DNA from: Psychrobium sp051201665
Lineage (GTDB): Bacteria > Pseudomonadota > Gammaproteobacteria > Enterobacterales > Psychrobiaceae
Direction: 5' to 3'
DNA: 64,000 bases
Assembly (NCBI RefSeq): GCF_051201665.1
Contig: NZ_CP179210.1
Span: 1,674,001-1,738,000, forward strand
A program made the translations under genes and the position numbers. The notes under the pieces were generated by a model, which worked only from the letters and a program-made list of their open reading frames with translations, did not search any database and had not been told where the DNA came from. Below are positions 16,796 through 25,926 of this stretch, one piece after another; the stretch's first letter is position 1, and each line of letters begins with the position of its first letter.

Positions 16796-17323
16796 TTAGA
16801 AACCACAATTAACACCAGGCACTTGAGTTAATACTTCACTGCGAACTTGGTTGTAGTTTACTAAATAACAGTCCGTACCATTTAAGACACGGTAAGTTTG
16901 TGTCGGCGTATTGTTAACAATAATTGTTTTGTTAACCGAAACTGGTGGCTGATAAATCGTTGTTCGATACCCGTGACCATAATGGGTCTTAGAATAGGTT
17001 GTCGTTACATGCGTATTGTGATGAGACGATGAATCACTAAGAATACTGCCTATGACGACACCGCCAATAATGCCGCCAATTATTTCACCTGTATGATTGT
17101 GACGATGTTTACGGTGATTTTTGTAGCGGTGTTTTACATGATGATGTTTACTGTGATGATGTTTACTGTGATGATGACGTTTATGGCTCTTGTAATGTTT
17201 CTTGTGATGACCATTATAGTTCGAATGATGATTCACTTGATGGCCTGCAAATACAGCCGGCGATAACAATAACGACGTTGAAATTAAACCGGTAACGGTT
17301 AATTTTGTTATTAAGTTGCTCAT
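16796..17323 (-). CDS. Exported His-rich protein with glycine-zipper segment
   Basis: 175 residues. Signal peptide MSNLITKLTVTGLISTSLLL with likely cleavage after AVFA (residue about 26). Next comes a His/Lys-rich stretch (about 27-80) with imperfect repeats SKHHHSKHHHVKH, encoded by a 15-bp tandem DNA repeat around 17135-17170. Then a glycine zipper, GEIIGGIIGGVVIGSIL, and a C-terminal part with two Cys (NGTDCYLV and PGVNCGF) that could form a disulfide. ATG 17323 has GGAG upstream; the longer frame from 17347 was rejected. A periplasmic or outer-membrane metal-binding role is plausible from the His content only. It ends 4 bases from the glnE stop (convergent). Confidence 0.75.
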   Translation of the reverse strand: MSNLITKLTVTGLISTSLLLSPAVFAGHQVNHHSNYNGHHKKHYKSHKRHHHSKHHHSKHHHVKHRYKNHRKHRHNHTGEIIGGIIGGVVIGSILSDSSSHHNTHVTTTYSKTHYGHGYRTTIYQPPVSVNKTIIVNNTPTQTYRVLNGTDCYLVNYNQVRSEVLTQVPGVNCGF

Positions 17324-17389
17324 AAATATTCTCCAATGAGATAGCATATGAATTCATCTTAACGTAGCTAACTTAATTGAAACTGAATT

Positions 17390-18283
17390 TTAAATTGTTG
17401 GCAAATTTATCGTTTTTATCCGTTCCCAAAACATCTGACCAACGGGGCCCAAGACTTTATCCTCTTTGATAATGGCACGTACTTCACCGTTCAGACTTTT
17501 CTCAAAATCATCGAGATGAATCTCTTGTAATAATCCTTGTTTCAACTCATCGAGAATTCGAGATTTGGGAATGAACCCTGTGCCCATCCCTGCGATTAAT
17601 AGTGCTTTGAGGGTTTGAGCGTCCTTTGTTTTCACCAGAGGTTTGGCACTATGAGCGCCCATTTGTTCACTATCAAAACTCAAACTGCTTTCAATCATAG
17701 TGACAGTCGGTTGTTGATGTAGATCTGAAAGGCAGTTGATGGATTTACCTGCTAAAAATTGTGGTGATGCCACCACAACAATCTCAAATTCTTCAACGGG
17801 CAATGTTAAATAATCGCCAATGGCGTGAAATAAATGAAACCAAGCACCAAAGGTAATATCAACTTCATTGTTATTAAGTTGTTCAAGTGACGAAAACCTT
17901 GAGCCTGCAATTAACTCGAAACTTGTGGTTGGAAACTGATGCTGAAAACTCGCCAAGATATCAATGATGAATTGACTGTCGCACATCGGATCATAACCGA
18001 TACGAAATACCGCTTCATGACCTTGCGCTAGATGTTTACCAACGGATTCTAGTTGCTCTGCGCTTAATAATAACCCTCTTGCTTGACGGTAGAAAATTTT
18101 TCCTTGGGGCGTTAATGTTAAGCGATAGCCAGAACGATCAAGCAGGGGAAAGCCATATTGTTGCTCAAGTTTCTTAATCGCCATTGAGATGGCTGGCTGT
18201 GTTTTGTGGAGTGCGTCAGCCGCAGCTTGAATCGTGCCTAGCTCAACAATGTTATGAAGTGCTTTAAGTTGTTCTAATGTCAT
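17390..18283 (-). CDS. LysR-family transcriptional regulator
   Basis: 297 residues. The N-terminal winged HTH (about 1-60) has the family pattern TIQAAADALHKTQPAISMAIKKLE. The effector-binding domain spans about 90-290. It is divergent from the RND adaptor-pump operon, with a 117-base gap that holds two ATAAAWTTTAT palindromes, so it most likely controls that operon and itself. The ligand is unknown. Confidence 0.9.
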   Translation of the reverse strand: MTLEQLKALHNIVELGTIQAAADALHKTQPAISMAIKKLEQQYGFPLLDRSGYRLTLTPQGKIFYRQARGLLLSAEQLESVGKHLAQGHEAVFRIGYDPMCDSQFIIDILASFQHQFPTTSFELIAGSRFSSLEQLNNNEVDITFGAWFHLFHAIGDYLTLPVEEFEIVVVASPQFLAGKSINCLSDLHQQPTVTMIESSLSFDSEQMGAHSAKPLVKTKDAQTLKALLIAGMGTGFIPKSRILDELKQGLLQEIHLDDFEKSLNGEVRAIIKEDKVLGPVGQMFWERIKTINLPTI

Positions 18284-18304
18284 CGTTAAAAATATATCGT
18301 ATAA

Positions 18305-18343
18305 ATAAAATTTATGATGTTGATAACTTTATATAAATTTTAT
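18305..18343. promoter_or_regulatory. Paired AT palindromes between LysR gene and RND operon
   Basis: Two 11-mers of form ATAAA-W-TTTAT, at 18305-18315 and 18333-18343, centred 28 bp apart. Spaced palindromes of this sort are typical of LysR-type binding regions. The sequence is AT-only, so chance occurrence in this genome is a real alternative. Confidence 0.4.
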
Positions 18344-18400
18344 TGCTTTCACAAGCAAGATACAATTGTCTACTCTCGTCAAACTATTAGGATGTTGCGC

Positions 18401-19498
18401 ATGTTTAGCCAATTTAGCCGCCGTAAAAGCATTGCTGTGGTATTTTTATCTTCTCTATTTCTGTCAGCTTGTGATAATGCTGAGACTCCCCCAGAAGAAA
18501 CCTTTCCACCCATGGTTAAGATTGTTGACGTGGGAGGATTGACGCAAGGCAGCATCCGACAATTTCCCGCGCAAGTTGAGCCTAATAAAGACAGTCATTT
18601 GGCATTTCGAGTCAGTGGTGAATTGAAAGAATTTGCTGTTAAAGCAGGTAATCGCGTAACTAAAGGGCAGTTACTGGCCAAATTAGATGACCGTGATTTT
18701 AAAATTCAAGTCAATGATCGCAAAGCACGACATGCATTGGCTAAGTCGCAGTTTGAACGAGCAAAACAATTACGGGATAGAAAGCTTGCATCCCAAGCGC
18801 AATATGATGAAGCACAAGCAAACCTATTGGTTGCCCAAGCCAACCTAAACAGTGCGGAAACAGCGTTAGAATATACGTCATTGTATGCGCCTTATGATGG
18901 CGTTATCGCAAAGGTATATGCTGAGAATCTTCAGAATGTACAAGCACAACAAGTGATTTTAAATATGCAAAATGTTGATAGCGTTGATGTGTCAATTCAA
19001 CTGCCAGAGCGATTAGTCGCCATTATCAATAAAGAGACAGGCTATTCACCGAGTGTGGTCTTTGACTCACTGCCTAATAAAACATTTAACGTCACAGTCA
19101 AAGAGTGGGACGCGCAAGCTGACGCTGCAACCCGTACTTTTAAAGTTGTTTTTACCCTTAAACTCACTGAGCAAGATAATATTTTGCCGGGAATGTCTGG
19201 TACTTTGTTTGCTGACTTAGCTCAAGTTACTCATCAAGATTATAGTCAAGTAGTGGTCCCAGTTTCAGCAGTCTTTGCTGCGGACGATAAGCAAAGTGAA
19301 ACCGCGCAGCGTTTTGTCTGGGTTGTTAACGATGATATGACAGTGAAACATCGCGCCGTAGACGTTGGAAGCTTATCAGGCAATGGCATTATCATTAAAA
19401 GTGGTCTTAGCGGCGATGAAAAAATTGTCGGTGCTGGCGCGCATTATTTATCGGAAGGTGATTTTGTTCGCGCATGGTCTCGTGAGCGAGGCCTATAA
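18401..19498 (+). CDS. RND efflux membrane-fusion (adaptor) lipoprotein
   Basis: 365 residues. The start at ATG 18401 has AGGA at a spacing of 8, and the product begins MFSQFSRRKSIAVVFLSSLF with lipobox LSAC, Cys24. The adaptor layout is clear: beta-barrel/lipoyl half (SHLAFRVSGELKEFAVKAG), coiled-coil hairpin (about 100-165, KARHALAKSQFERAKQLRD), second lipoyl half (LYAPYDGVIAKVYAE), then barrel and membrane-proximal domains. It should bridge the inner-membrane pump encoded just downstream (TAATG overlap) and a TolC-type channel; tolC is 3.8 kb away. Substrate unknown. Confidence 0.9.
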   Translation: MFSQFSRRKSIAVVFLSSLFLSACDNAETPPEETFPPMVKIVDVGGLTQGSIRQFPAQVEPNKDSHLAFRVSGELKEFAVKAGNRVTKGQLLAKLDDRDFKIQVNDRKARHALAKSQFERAKQLRDRKLASQAQYDEAQANLLVAQANLNSAETALEYTSLYAPYDGVIAKVYAENLQNVQAQQVILNMQNVDSVDVSIQLPERLVAIINKETGYSPSVVFDSLPNKTFNVTVKEWDAQADAATRTFKVVFTLKLTEQDNILPGMSGTLFADLAQVTHQDYSQVVVPVSAVFAADDKQSETAQRFVWVVNDDMTVKHRAVDVGSLSGNGIIIKSGLSGDEKIVGAGAHYLSEGDFVRAWSRERGL

Positions 19499-22400
19499 TG
19501 GATATTGCAAAGTTATCGATTAAAAATTCAGTCATTAGCTGGATGTTTGCTGTCCTGCTGTTATTGGGGGGCATTGTTTCTTATTCCGACTTAGGTCGCT
19601 TGGAAGATCCTGAATTTACCATTAAAGAAGCAATGATTATTACCAGTTACCCTGGTGCCAGTCCGCTGCAAGTAGAAGAAGAAGTTAGTTATCCCATAGA
19701 AAACGCCTTACAACAATTACCCTATATTAAAAATATTCGCTCAATTTCAACGCCGGGTTTATCGCAAATTATCGTTGAAATGAAAGGAACATATCGTAAG
19801 CAGGAGCTTCGTCAAATATGGGATGAAGTTCGCCGTAAAGTTAACGATTTAGCTGGTAATTTTCCTCAAGGTGTTAATCCCCCACAAGTTAAAGACGATT
19901 TTGGTGATGTTTTTGGCGTCATGCTAGCGCTTACTGGTGATGGCTATAGCAACGAGGAACTCAAAGATTTTTCAGACTATCTTCGCCGTGAGCTAGTGTT
20001 GGTTGATGGGGTCAATAAAGTCAATGTTGCTGGTACTCAGCAAGAGCTTGTCGTTGTTGAAATATCTCGTAGTAAACTGGTTTCACTGGGTATTCCACAG
20101 GCGAGTATCTTTGAATTATTACGTAGCCAAAATACCGTTTCAAATGCGGGAAAGATCAAAGTTGGTCAAGAGTCTATTCGTTTTCACTCAACGGGAGAAT
20201 TTAGTGAAGTTAAAGAATTAGAATCACTAATTATTTCTGCGCCCGGTGCCAGTGAGCTGATCTATTTAGGTGATGTTGCCGATGTGAGCCGTCAATACAG
20301 TGAAGTTCCGCAGCACGTGACACAGTACAATCAAAAACCTGCACTACTTATTGGCGTGTCATTTGCCAGTGGCGTTAACGTGGTGGAAGTGGGTGAGAAT
20401 TTACAACAGCGTCTTACTGAATTAGCTTATTTTAAGCCACTTGGGTTAGATATCGATACGGTTTATAACCAACCTGTTGAAGTTGAAAATTCGGTATCAG
20501 GTTTTATCTTAAGCCTTGTTGAAGCTGTTGCTATCGTGATTTTGGTGCTACTTTTGTTCATGGGGCCGCGAAGTGGTTTATTGATTGGTCTGATTTTGGT
20601 TATTACAGTCTTTGGTAGTTTCATTTTTATGAAACTGATGGCGATTGATTTGCAGCGTATTTCATTAGGTGCATTGATTATTGCACTGGGGATGCTGGTG
20701 GATAATGCCATTGTAGTCACCGAAGGGATCCTGATGGGTCTGAAGAAAGGGCGAACGACAGCCCAAGCGGCGAGTGATATTGTTAAACAAACTAAATGGC
20801 CATTACTTGGCGCGACAGTTATTGCGGTAACTGCATTTGCACCCATTGGTTTATCGTCTGACTCCACCGGAGAATTCGCAGGTAGTTTGTTTTGGGTATT
20901 GCTAATATCGTTAATGCTGAGTTGGATTACGGCAGTAACTTTAACGCCATTTTTTGCCAATTTATTGTTTACCAATGATAAATCTCAGCAAGACACTGAT
21001 AACCAAGACCCATATAAAGGCGCGATGTTTGTATTCTACAAACGCTTTGTGACGTTATGTATTCGGTTTAAAGCGATTTCAGCTTTATCACTCATTGCAA
21101 TACTTGTGCTTTCAGTCATTGGTTTTGGTCAAGTAAAGCAATCATTTTTTCCTGCGTCGAATACCCCGATGTTTTACGTTGATTTATGGCGTTATCAGGG
21201 CTCAGATATTCGTGAAACCCAAAAAGATATCGCAAAGATCAGTGAACATTTGTTAACGCAAAAAGGCGTAACGCAAGTGACATCAACGGTTGGGCAGGGT
21301 GCACTTCGCTTTATGCTGACTTATGGCCCAGAGAAAAGCTATCCGGCGTTTGGGCAACTCATTGTGCGGGCTGAAGATCGCGAGCAACAACTGGTTATCA
21401 TGAATGATTTACGCGAATACCTACGAGACAATTTTCCAAATGCGTTATCCAAAATTAAACCAATGGAAATTGGACCACCAGTTGAGTCGAAACTAGAAGT
21501 ACGTTTTTCTGGAGCAGATCCTGATGTGCTTCGTGGTTTGGCCGCTCAAGCCAAACAAGTGCTGTTGGATAATCCTGATGCCTATAACGTACGTCATGAT
21601 TGGCGTCAGCGCAGCAAAACTATTCGCCCAGTGTTCAACGAAGCGGCAGGCAGGCGCGTTGGTATTACCAAAGCTGATCTTGATGAATTGTTATTGGTGA
21701 GTTATTCCGGCAAAGCCGTTGGCCTATATCGCGATGGTACGCAAATGCTGCCGATTGTTGCGCGAGCACCTGATCAAGAACGCTTGTCTATTGATAGTTT
21801 AGAGGCGCTGCAAATTTATAGCCGTAGCCTAGGACGTTACATACCAGTGAGTCAGGTGGTGGATGGCTTTGAGACGCAGTGGGAAGATCCTATTATTATG
21901 CGCCGCGACCGCAAACGCACCATTACCGTAAAAGCGGATCATGACGTGTTAGGCGATGGCACAGCAGCACAAGTCTTTAATCAAGTCCGTCCATTAATTG
22001 AAGCGATTGAATTGCCTCGCGGTTATCAATTGGTGTGGGGTGGCGAATATGAAAGCTCTACCACGGCACAAAAAGCATTGATGGGGGGATTACCATTAGG
22101 TTACCTCACAATGTTTATGATAACCGTATTCTTATTCAACTCCATTCGTGCACCATTGGTGATTTGGGTAACAGTACCGATGGCTATTATTGGTGTCGCT
22201 GGTGGTTTACTCGTGATGCAAGCACCGTTTAGTTTTATGGCGTTACTTGGGTTATTGAGTTTGTCAGGAATGCTGATTAAAAACGGAATTGTGTTAGTTG
22301 ATCAAATCAATATTGAGCTTGAATCAGGACTTGAGCCTTTTGATGCCGTGCTAATGGCGGGTGCTAGTCGTGTGCGGCCAGTTGCGATGGCTGCGATAAC

Positions 22401-22551
22401 AACTATTCTTGGCATGATTCCATTATTATTCGATGTGTTTTTTCAATCAATGGCCGTGACCATTATGTTTGGGTTAGGTTTCGCTACTGTCTTAACCTTA
22501 GTGTTTGTCCCTGTTTTTTACACCATGTTCTTTGGTATAAAAGCTAAGTAA
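19498..22551 (+). CDS. RND (HAE1-type) efflux pump, inner-membrane subunit
   Basis: 1017 residues, the normal size for AcrB-type pumps, with twelve predicted transmembrane helices in a 1+5, 1+5 pattern and two large periplasmic loops. The TM4 proton-relay region reads GMLVDNAIVVTEGI, so the second position of the usual DD pair is Asn, common in this subgroup. The TM10 lysine is kept (GMLIKNGIVLVDQ). Start overlaps the adaptor stop by one base. Exports small toxic compounds with the adaptor; specificity cannot be read from the sequence. Confidence 0.92.
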   Translation: MDIAKLSIKNSVISWMFAVLLLLGGIVSYSDLGRLEDPEFTIKEAMIITSYPGASPLQVEEEVSYPIENALQQLPYIKNIRSISTPGLSQIIVEMKGTYRKQELRQIWDEVRRKVNDLAGNFPQGVNPPQVKDDFGDVFGVMLALTGDGYSNEELKDFSDYLRRELVLVDGVNKVNVAGTQQELVVVEISRSKLVSLGIPQASIFELLRSQNTVSNAGKIKVGQESIRFHSTGEFSEVKELESLIISAPGASELIYLGDVADVSRQYSEVPQHVTQYNQKPALLIGVSFASGVNVVEVGENLQQRLTELAYFKPLGLDIDTVYNQPVEVENSVSGFILSLVEAVAIVILVLLLFMGPRSGLLIGLILVITVFGSFIFMKLMAIDLQRISLGALIIALGMLVDNAIVVTEGILMGLKKGRTTAQAASDIVKQTKWPLLGATVIAVTAFAPIGLSSDSTGEFAGSLFWVLLISLMLSWITAVTLTPFFANLLFTNDKSQQDTDNQDPYKGAMFVFYKRFVTLCIRFKAISALSLIAILVLSVIGFGQVKQSFFPASNTPMFYVDLWRYQGSDIRETQKDIAKISEHLLTQKGVTQVTSTVGQGALRFMLTYGPEKSYPAFGQLIVRAEDREQQLVIMNDLREYLRDNFPNALSKIKPMEIGPPVESKLEVRFSGADPDVLRGLAAQAKQVLLDNPDAYNVRHDWRQRSKTIRPVFNEAAGRRVGITKADLDELLLVSYSGKAVGLYRDGTQMLPIVARAPDQERLSIDSLEALQIYSRSLGRYIPVSQVVDGFETQWEDPIIMRRDRKRTITVKADHDVLGDGTAAQVFNQVRPLIEAIELPRGYQLVWGGEYESSTTAQKALMGGLPLGYLTMFMITVFLFNSIRAPLVIWVTVPMAIIGVAGGLLVMQAPFSFMALLGLLSLSGMLIKNGIVLVDQINIELESGLEPFDAVLMAGASRVRPVAMAAITTILGMIPLLFDVFFQSMAVTIMFGLGFATVLTLVFVPVFYTMFFGIKAK

Positions 22552-22572
22552 TTATCATTTACAACCTTGAGG

Positions 22573-22600
22573 CACTGGGCATTCGCTCAGTGTTTCCTTT
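22573..22600 (+). terminator. Possible terminator after the RND operon
   Basis: Stem CACTGGGC / GCTCAGTG (7 of 8 pairs) around a 4-base loop at 22573-22592, followed by a T-rich but interrupted tract. Weaker than the others in the window. Confidence 0.45.
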
Positions 22601-22698
22601 CTTCCTTTTCTTCATTACAACTTCACGAAACTTCTATACAAAACCATATGGTTTAATTTGCTATATTTCGTCCAATTATTTTCGTCACGCTAGCAGCC

Positions 22699-23187
22699 AT
22701 GGTGGCCACTAAAAAACAAATAATACTTCCTATTCTCATATTGCTAGGAACTATTGCGATTGCAGCGGCATTTGTTGCCATGAAGGAAGCGCCAAAAGAA
22801 AAAGAACCTAAAGCATTTATTCCGGTCGTTAAAACTCAAACGATTAATGTTAGTGAGTTAACGATGAAGGTTAAATCGCAAGGCATGGTGATGGCTAAGG
22901 AGCAAACGGTATTAGTGGCACAGGTCGGCGGAAAAATCACCAAGCTTGCCCCAGCGTTTATTCGTGGTGGCCGCGTTAAAGCAGATGATGTGTTATACCA
23001 CTTACTTAATGCAATTAATGGTATAAAGCCTCGCAGTTCATTAGCATTACCTGCAATGCGCCAAGTCATAGATGCATATTCAAGAGCGAAAGAAGGTAAG
23101 GGTGAGATTGATTTAACGGTGTTTAGCGCATTACTAAACGAACAAGGGCTCCTAGGTATTGTCTATTGGCAAGCTCATTGGCAGTGA
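22699..23187 (+). pseudogene. Truncated RND adaptor gene fused to an unrelated 3' fragment
   Basis: 162 codons. Residues 1-100 look like the start of an adaptor protein: a membrane anchor (IILPILILLGTIAIAAAFVA), then KSQGMVMAKEQTVLVAQVGG and the lipoyl-type GGRVKADDVLY. A normal adaptor would continue for about 250 residues. Instead the frame runs through a 28-bp remnant of the small mobile element described below (22996-23023), then into about 55 residues (KPRSSLALPAMRQVIDAYSR...) that I cannot assign and that do not look like an adaptor. The simplest reading is a deletion between two element copies that joined two genes. No pump gene follows, so an adaptor function is unlikely. Confidence 0.7.
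22996..23023. repeat. Remnant of the ~157-bp miniature element
   Basis: 28 bp consisting of the left end TACCA joined to CTTACTTAATGCAATT and the right end TGGTA, i.e. the terminal parts of the element at 33365-33521 with the middle missing. Flanking triplets are TTA on the left and TAA on the right. They do not match, as expected for a junction formed between two different copies. Confidence 0.65.
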
Positions 23188-23220
23188 ACAAGGAATTGTT
23201 GCCATTGAAATAAGGGCATA

Positions 23221-23247
23221 AAAAAACCAGCATTACGCTGGTTTTTT
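23221..23247. terminator. Bidirectional terminator upstream of the tolC 3' end
   Basis: Perfect stem AAAAAACCAGC / GCTGGTTTTTT (23221-23231 with 23237-23247) with a 5-base loop. The A and T tracts allow use on both strands. Confidence 0.92.
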
Positions 23248-23269
23248 GCAATCTGGCGTTAGCACCGTC

Positions 23270-24565
23270 TTATTTAAGACCCTTGCTAATCAAGATTAAA
23301 TCTTGCTCTTTTAATGTACCAGCTGTTTGTTTTAGGCTCAGTACAGAAAGAATATAAGAATAACGTGCATCAGACAGTTGACGCTTTGAGTTGTATACTT
23401 GACGCGTTGAGTTTAATACGTCAACGATAGTACGTGTACCCACTTCAAAACCCGCTTCTGTTGCTTTTAATGCGCTGTCAGCAGACTTTGCTGCTTGCTC
23501 GTATGCCTTAATCGATGAGATTGAAGCACGAACGTTGTTGAAGTTATTACGAACATTACGCACAACACTGCGATGATCTTGTTCTAATTTTTGTGCGCTA
23601 GCCACATAACCGAAACGCGATTGGTCGACTTGTGATGTTGTTGCGCCGCCTTTATAGATAGGTACGTTTAGCTGTAAGCCAATTGAACCACCAAGCGTCT
23701 TTTCGCCTTTAAAATCTTTGTCAGCACTAAGAGATGCACCTAATGTTGGTAAATGACCTGATTTTGCTAAATCGATACGCTGTTTTGCGATATCTTGCGC
23801 TAAGCGACTGTCTAATAACGTTAAGTTATTTTCTTCAGCGAGTTTAATCCACTCTGAAGACACGGCTGGCATTGGCATTGCTGCGCTAAATGACTCTGTG
23901 TTTAACGCATCTAAATCACTGTGTTTAAGACCTGTGATTTCTGTTAATACTTCAAGGCTATTTTCAAGGCTATTTAACGCCATGATTTCGTTAGCTGTTG
24001 ATAAATCAAATTGTGCTTGAGCTTCGTGAACATCAGTAAAGGCGTTTAAGCCCACTTCAAAACGTTGTTTTGTTTGCTCAAGTTGACGTTCGATAGCGCG
24101 TTTTTCTGCTTGCACAAATGACAGGCTGTCAGTATTTTTAAGTACATCAAAATAGGCATTGGCAACACGAAGAATTAGTCCTTGCTGGGCCGCTGCTAAT
24201 TGTGCATCACTGCGAGACGCTGATTTCTCAGATAAGCTAAGGCTTAACCAAGAACCGTGAGAATATATTTGCTGTGTTAAAGTGATGTTTGCGCCACTAG
24301 TCCACTGTGAGTTCCACTCATAACTACCAGTTGCATCGTTACCGCGATTACCAAGGCTAATTGACCCTGAAATTTGTGGTAATAAAACTGCGCGAGATTC
24401 AGTAATTGCTGCAAAGCTAGAATCACGATTTGCTTTTGCTTGTTTAATTTGTGGGTCGCCTTGAAGGGCTTGTTGGTAAATCTGGTGCAATCCATCTGCA
24501 TTGGCTGTCATAGAAAGTAAACCTAAGCTTACTGACAACATGAGTTTATTTAATTTAGAGCTCAT
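23270..24565 (-). CDS. tolC: Outer-membrane efflux channel TolC
   Basis: 431 residues. Signal peptide MSSKLNKLMLSVSLGLLSMT ending near ANA (residue 23). Mature protein has the two outer-membrane-efflux repeats of long helices, with the typical VGTRTIVDVLNSTRQVY near 370 and its counterpart VGLNAFTDVHEAQAQFD near 160. ATG 24565 has AGGA at a spacing of 6. Position next to nudF-yqiB-cpdA-yqiA-parE is the same as in enterobacteria, which supports true TolC rather than a dedicated channel. A shared exit duct for RND and ABC exporters. Confidence 0.93.
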   Translation of the reverse strand: MSSKLNKLMLSVSLGLLSMTANADGLHQIYQQALQGDPQIKQAKANRDSSFAAITESRAVLLPQISGSISLGNRGNDATGSYEWNSQWTSGANITLTQQIYSHGSWLSLSLSEKSASRSDAQLAAAQQGLILRVANAYFDVLKNTDSLSFVQAEKRAIERQLEQTKQRFEVGLNAFTDVHEAQAQFDLSTANEIMALNSLENSLEVLTEITGLKHSDLDALNTESFSAAMPMPAVSSEWIKLAEENNLTLLDSRLAQDIAKQRIDLAKSGHLPTLGASLSADKDFKGEKTLGGSIGLQLNVPIYKGGATTSQVDQSRFGYVASAQKLEQDHRSVVRNVRNNFNNVRASISSIKAYEQAAKSADSALKATEAGFEVGTRTIVDVLNSTRQVYNSKRQLSDARYSYILSVLSLKQTAGTLKEQDLILISKGLK

Positions 24566-24820
24566 TTGAAATCCTAACGGTCTTTACAATAATTTGTGCT
24601 TAATCTAAGCGTTTTTTTGTCACTTAACCAGAGGCCAAGTGTAACAGTTTATTTTATGCGAGGAATCTCCTAATTATTATGGAAACTCATGGCATTACTA
24701 TTCAATTTGCTACTAGGTATTAGTAATGGTGTCTAAGCTAGCATAATTCAAGTTATACTGAACAATTATATTTAAATATTAACAACTAAGATGTAAATCT
24801 TTGTAAAGGCAAATTGATTG

Positions 24821-25432
24821 ATGAAGCAATTTTCGAAAAATGATGTCACCGTCGTTAAAAAAGAAGTGGTATTTCAGGGCTACTTTCGAATGCTTAAATA
24901 TTATTTCACCCATGCGTTATTTTCCGGCGGAACGAGCAAGATAGTTGAACGAGAGCTGTTTGAACGTGATACCGCTGTTGCTGTTATTCCCTATGATCCC
25001 GTGCGCGACCAAATTGTAATGGTTGAGCAAATTCGTGTTGGTGCCTTTGGGCATGACATTAATCCATGGATGATTGAATTGGTGGCAGGAATGATTGAAG
25101 AGGGCGAATTGGCAGATGATGTCGCCAAGCGAGAACTCAAAGAAGAAACAGGTTTAGATTGCCAACGTCTCGATAAAATCATGAGTTATTTAGTCAGTCC
25201 TGGTGGAACGTCCGAGTGTATCGATCTATACATTGCTGAAATAGATGCCAGTCAAGCATTAGCGATTGCAGGTTTGGAATGTGAGTCAGAAGATATTAGA
25301 ACGATGGTCATAGACGTTAGTGAAGCAATTGACCATTTGTCGCAATCTAAATTTCAAAATGGTGTTACCATAGTTGGTCTTCAATGGTTGGCACTCAATC
25401 ATCAAACGTTGAAGAATAAATGGTGCCCTTAA
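24821..25432 (+). CDS. nudF: ADP-ribose pyrophosphatase
   Basis: 203 residues. Nudix box at about 90-112, GMIEEGELADDVAKRELKEE followed by TGL, matching Gx5Ex7REUxEExGU. Family-specific segment SPGGTSE downstream. Splits ADP-ribose into AMP and ribose-5-phosphate. Closely parallels E. coli NudF (FGKNDVEI... here FSKNDVTV). Start set at ATG 24821; an in-frame TTG three bases earlier is possible. First gene of the nudF-yqiB-cpdA run. Confidence 0.93.
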   Translation: MKQFSKNDVTVVKKEVVFQGYFRMLKYYFTHALFSGGTSKIVERELFERDTAVAVIPYDPVRDQIVMVEQIRVGAFGHDINPWMIELVAGMIEEGELADDVAKRELKEETGLDCQRLDKIMSYLVSPGGTSECIDLYIAEIDASQALAIAGLECESEDIRTMVIDVSEAIDHLSQSKFQNGVTIVGLQWLALNHQTLKNKWCP

Positions 25433-25458
25433 GATATAGAACATCCTCTGAGTAGTTT

Positions 25459-25926
25459 ATGGCGAGTAACAGTTTAACAAAATCGAAATATCAACCAGAT
25501 ATGCTGGCACTTCATCGTGCTCATTCTTACAATTATTTACTAATTCTCAAGCTCTTACCCGAGTTAGATAGCGAAAGGCCATATTTTTTTCACTTAGATA
25601 ATGGATGTTATCAACTGAGTGTTTGCGAGCAAACTCAGTATACGAGCGTGCTTGATATAGAGAATATTGCATCAAGCGTTATCATTGATGATGAAAGTGC
25701 AACCAGTCTCACACCTCGATTAAAAGTACGGCTTTATCATGATGCCCAAATGGCAGAAGTGTTAGCTAGTCGACAGATCCGTTATTTTAAATCACGTTAT
25801 GATTATCCTAATCGGCTGATGCAACAGCCGGACGAGAAATACCAAATCAATAAGTTTTTAACGCAATGGTTAGAGCATTGTTTTAAGGACGGACGTGTAA
25901 TGACATTGGATCCGAGGCATTCATGA
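25459..25926 (+). CDS. yqiB: DUF1249 family protein (YqiB-like)
   Basis: 155 residues matching the DUF1249 family by position and by segments such as LRL/LLILKLLPEL and the C-terminal DEKYQINKFLTQWLEHC. Its stop overlaps the cpdA start by 4 bases (ATGA), implying coupling. Function unknown. Conserved between nudF and cpdA in many gammaproteobacteria. Confidence 0.85.
   Translation: MASNSLTKSKYQPDMLALHRAHSYNYLLILKLLPELDSERPYFFHLDNGCYQLSVCEQTQYTSVLDIENIASSVIIDDESATSLTPRLKVRLYHDAQMAEVLASRQIRYFKSRYDYPNRLMQQPDEKYQINKFLTQWLEHCFKDGRVMTLDPRHS

Noticed and set aside
22699..23187. Functional second RND adaptor
   Set aside because: It lacks the second lipoyl, barrel and membrane-proximal domains, has an element scar at the break, and no pump gene follows.
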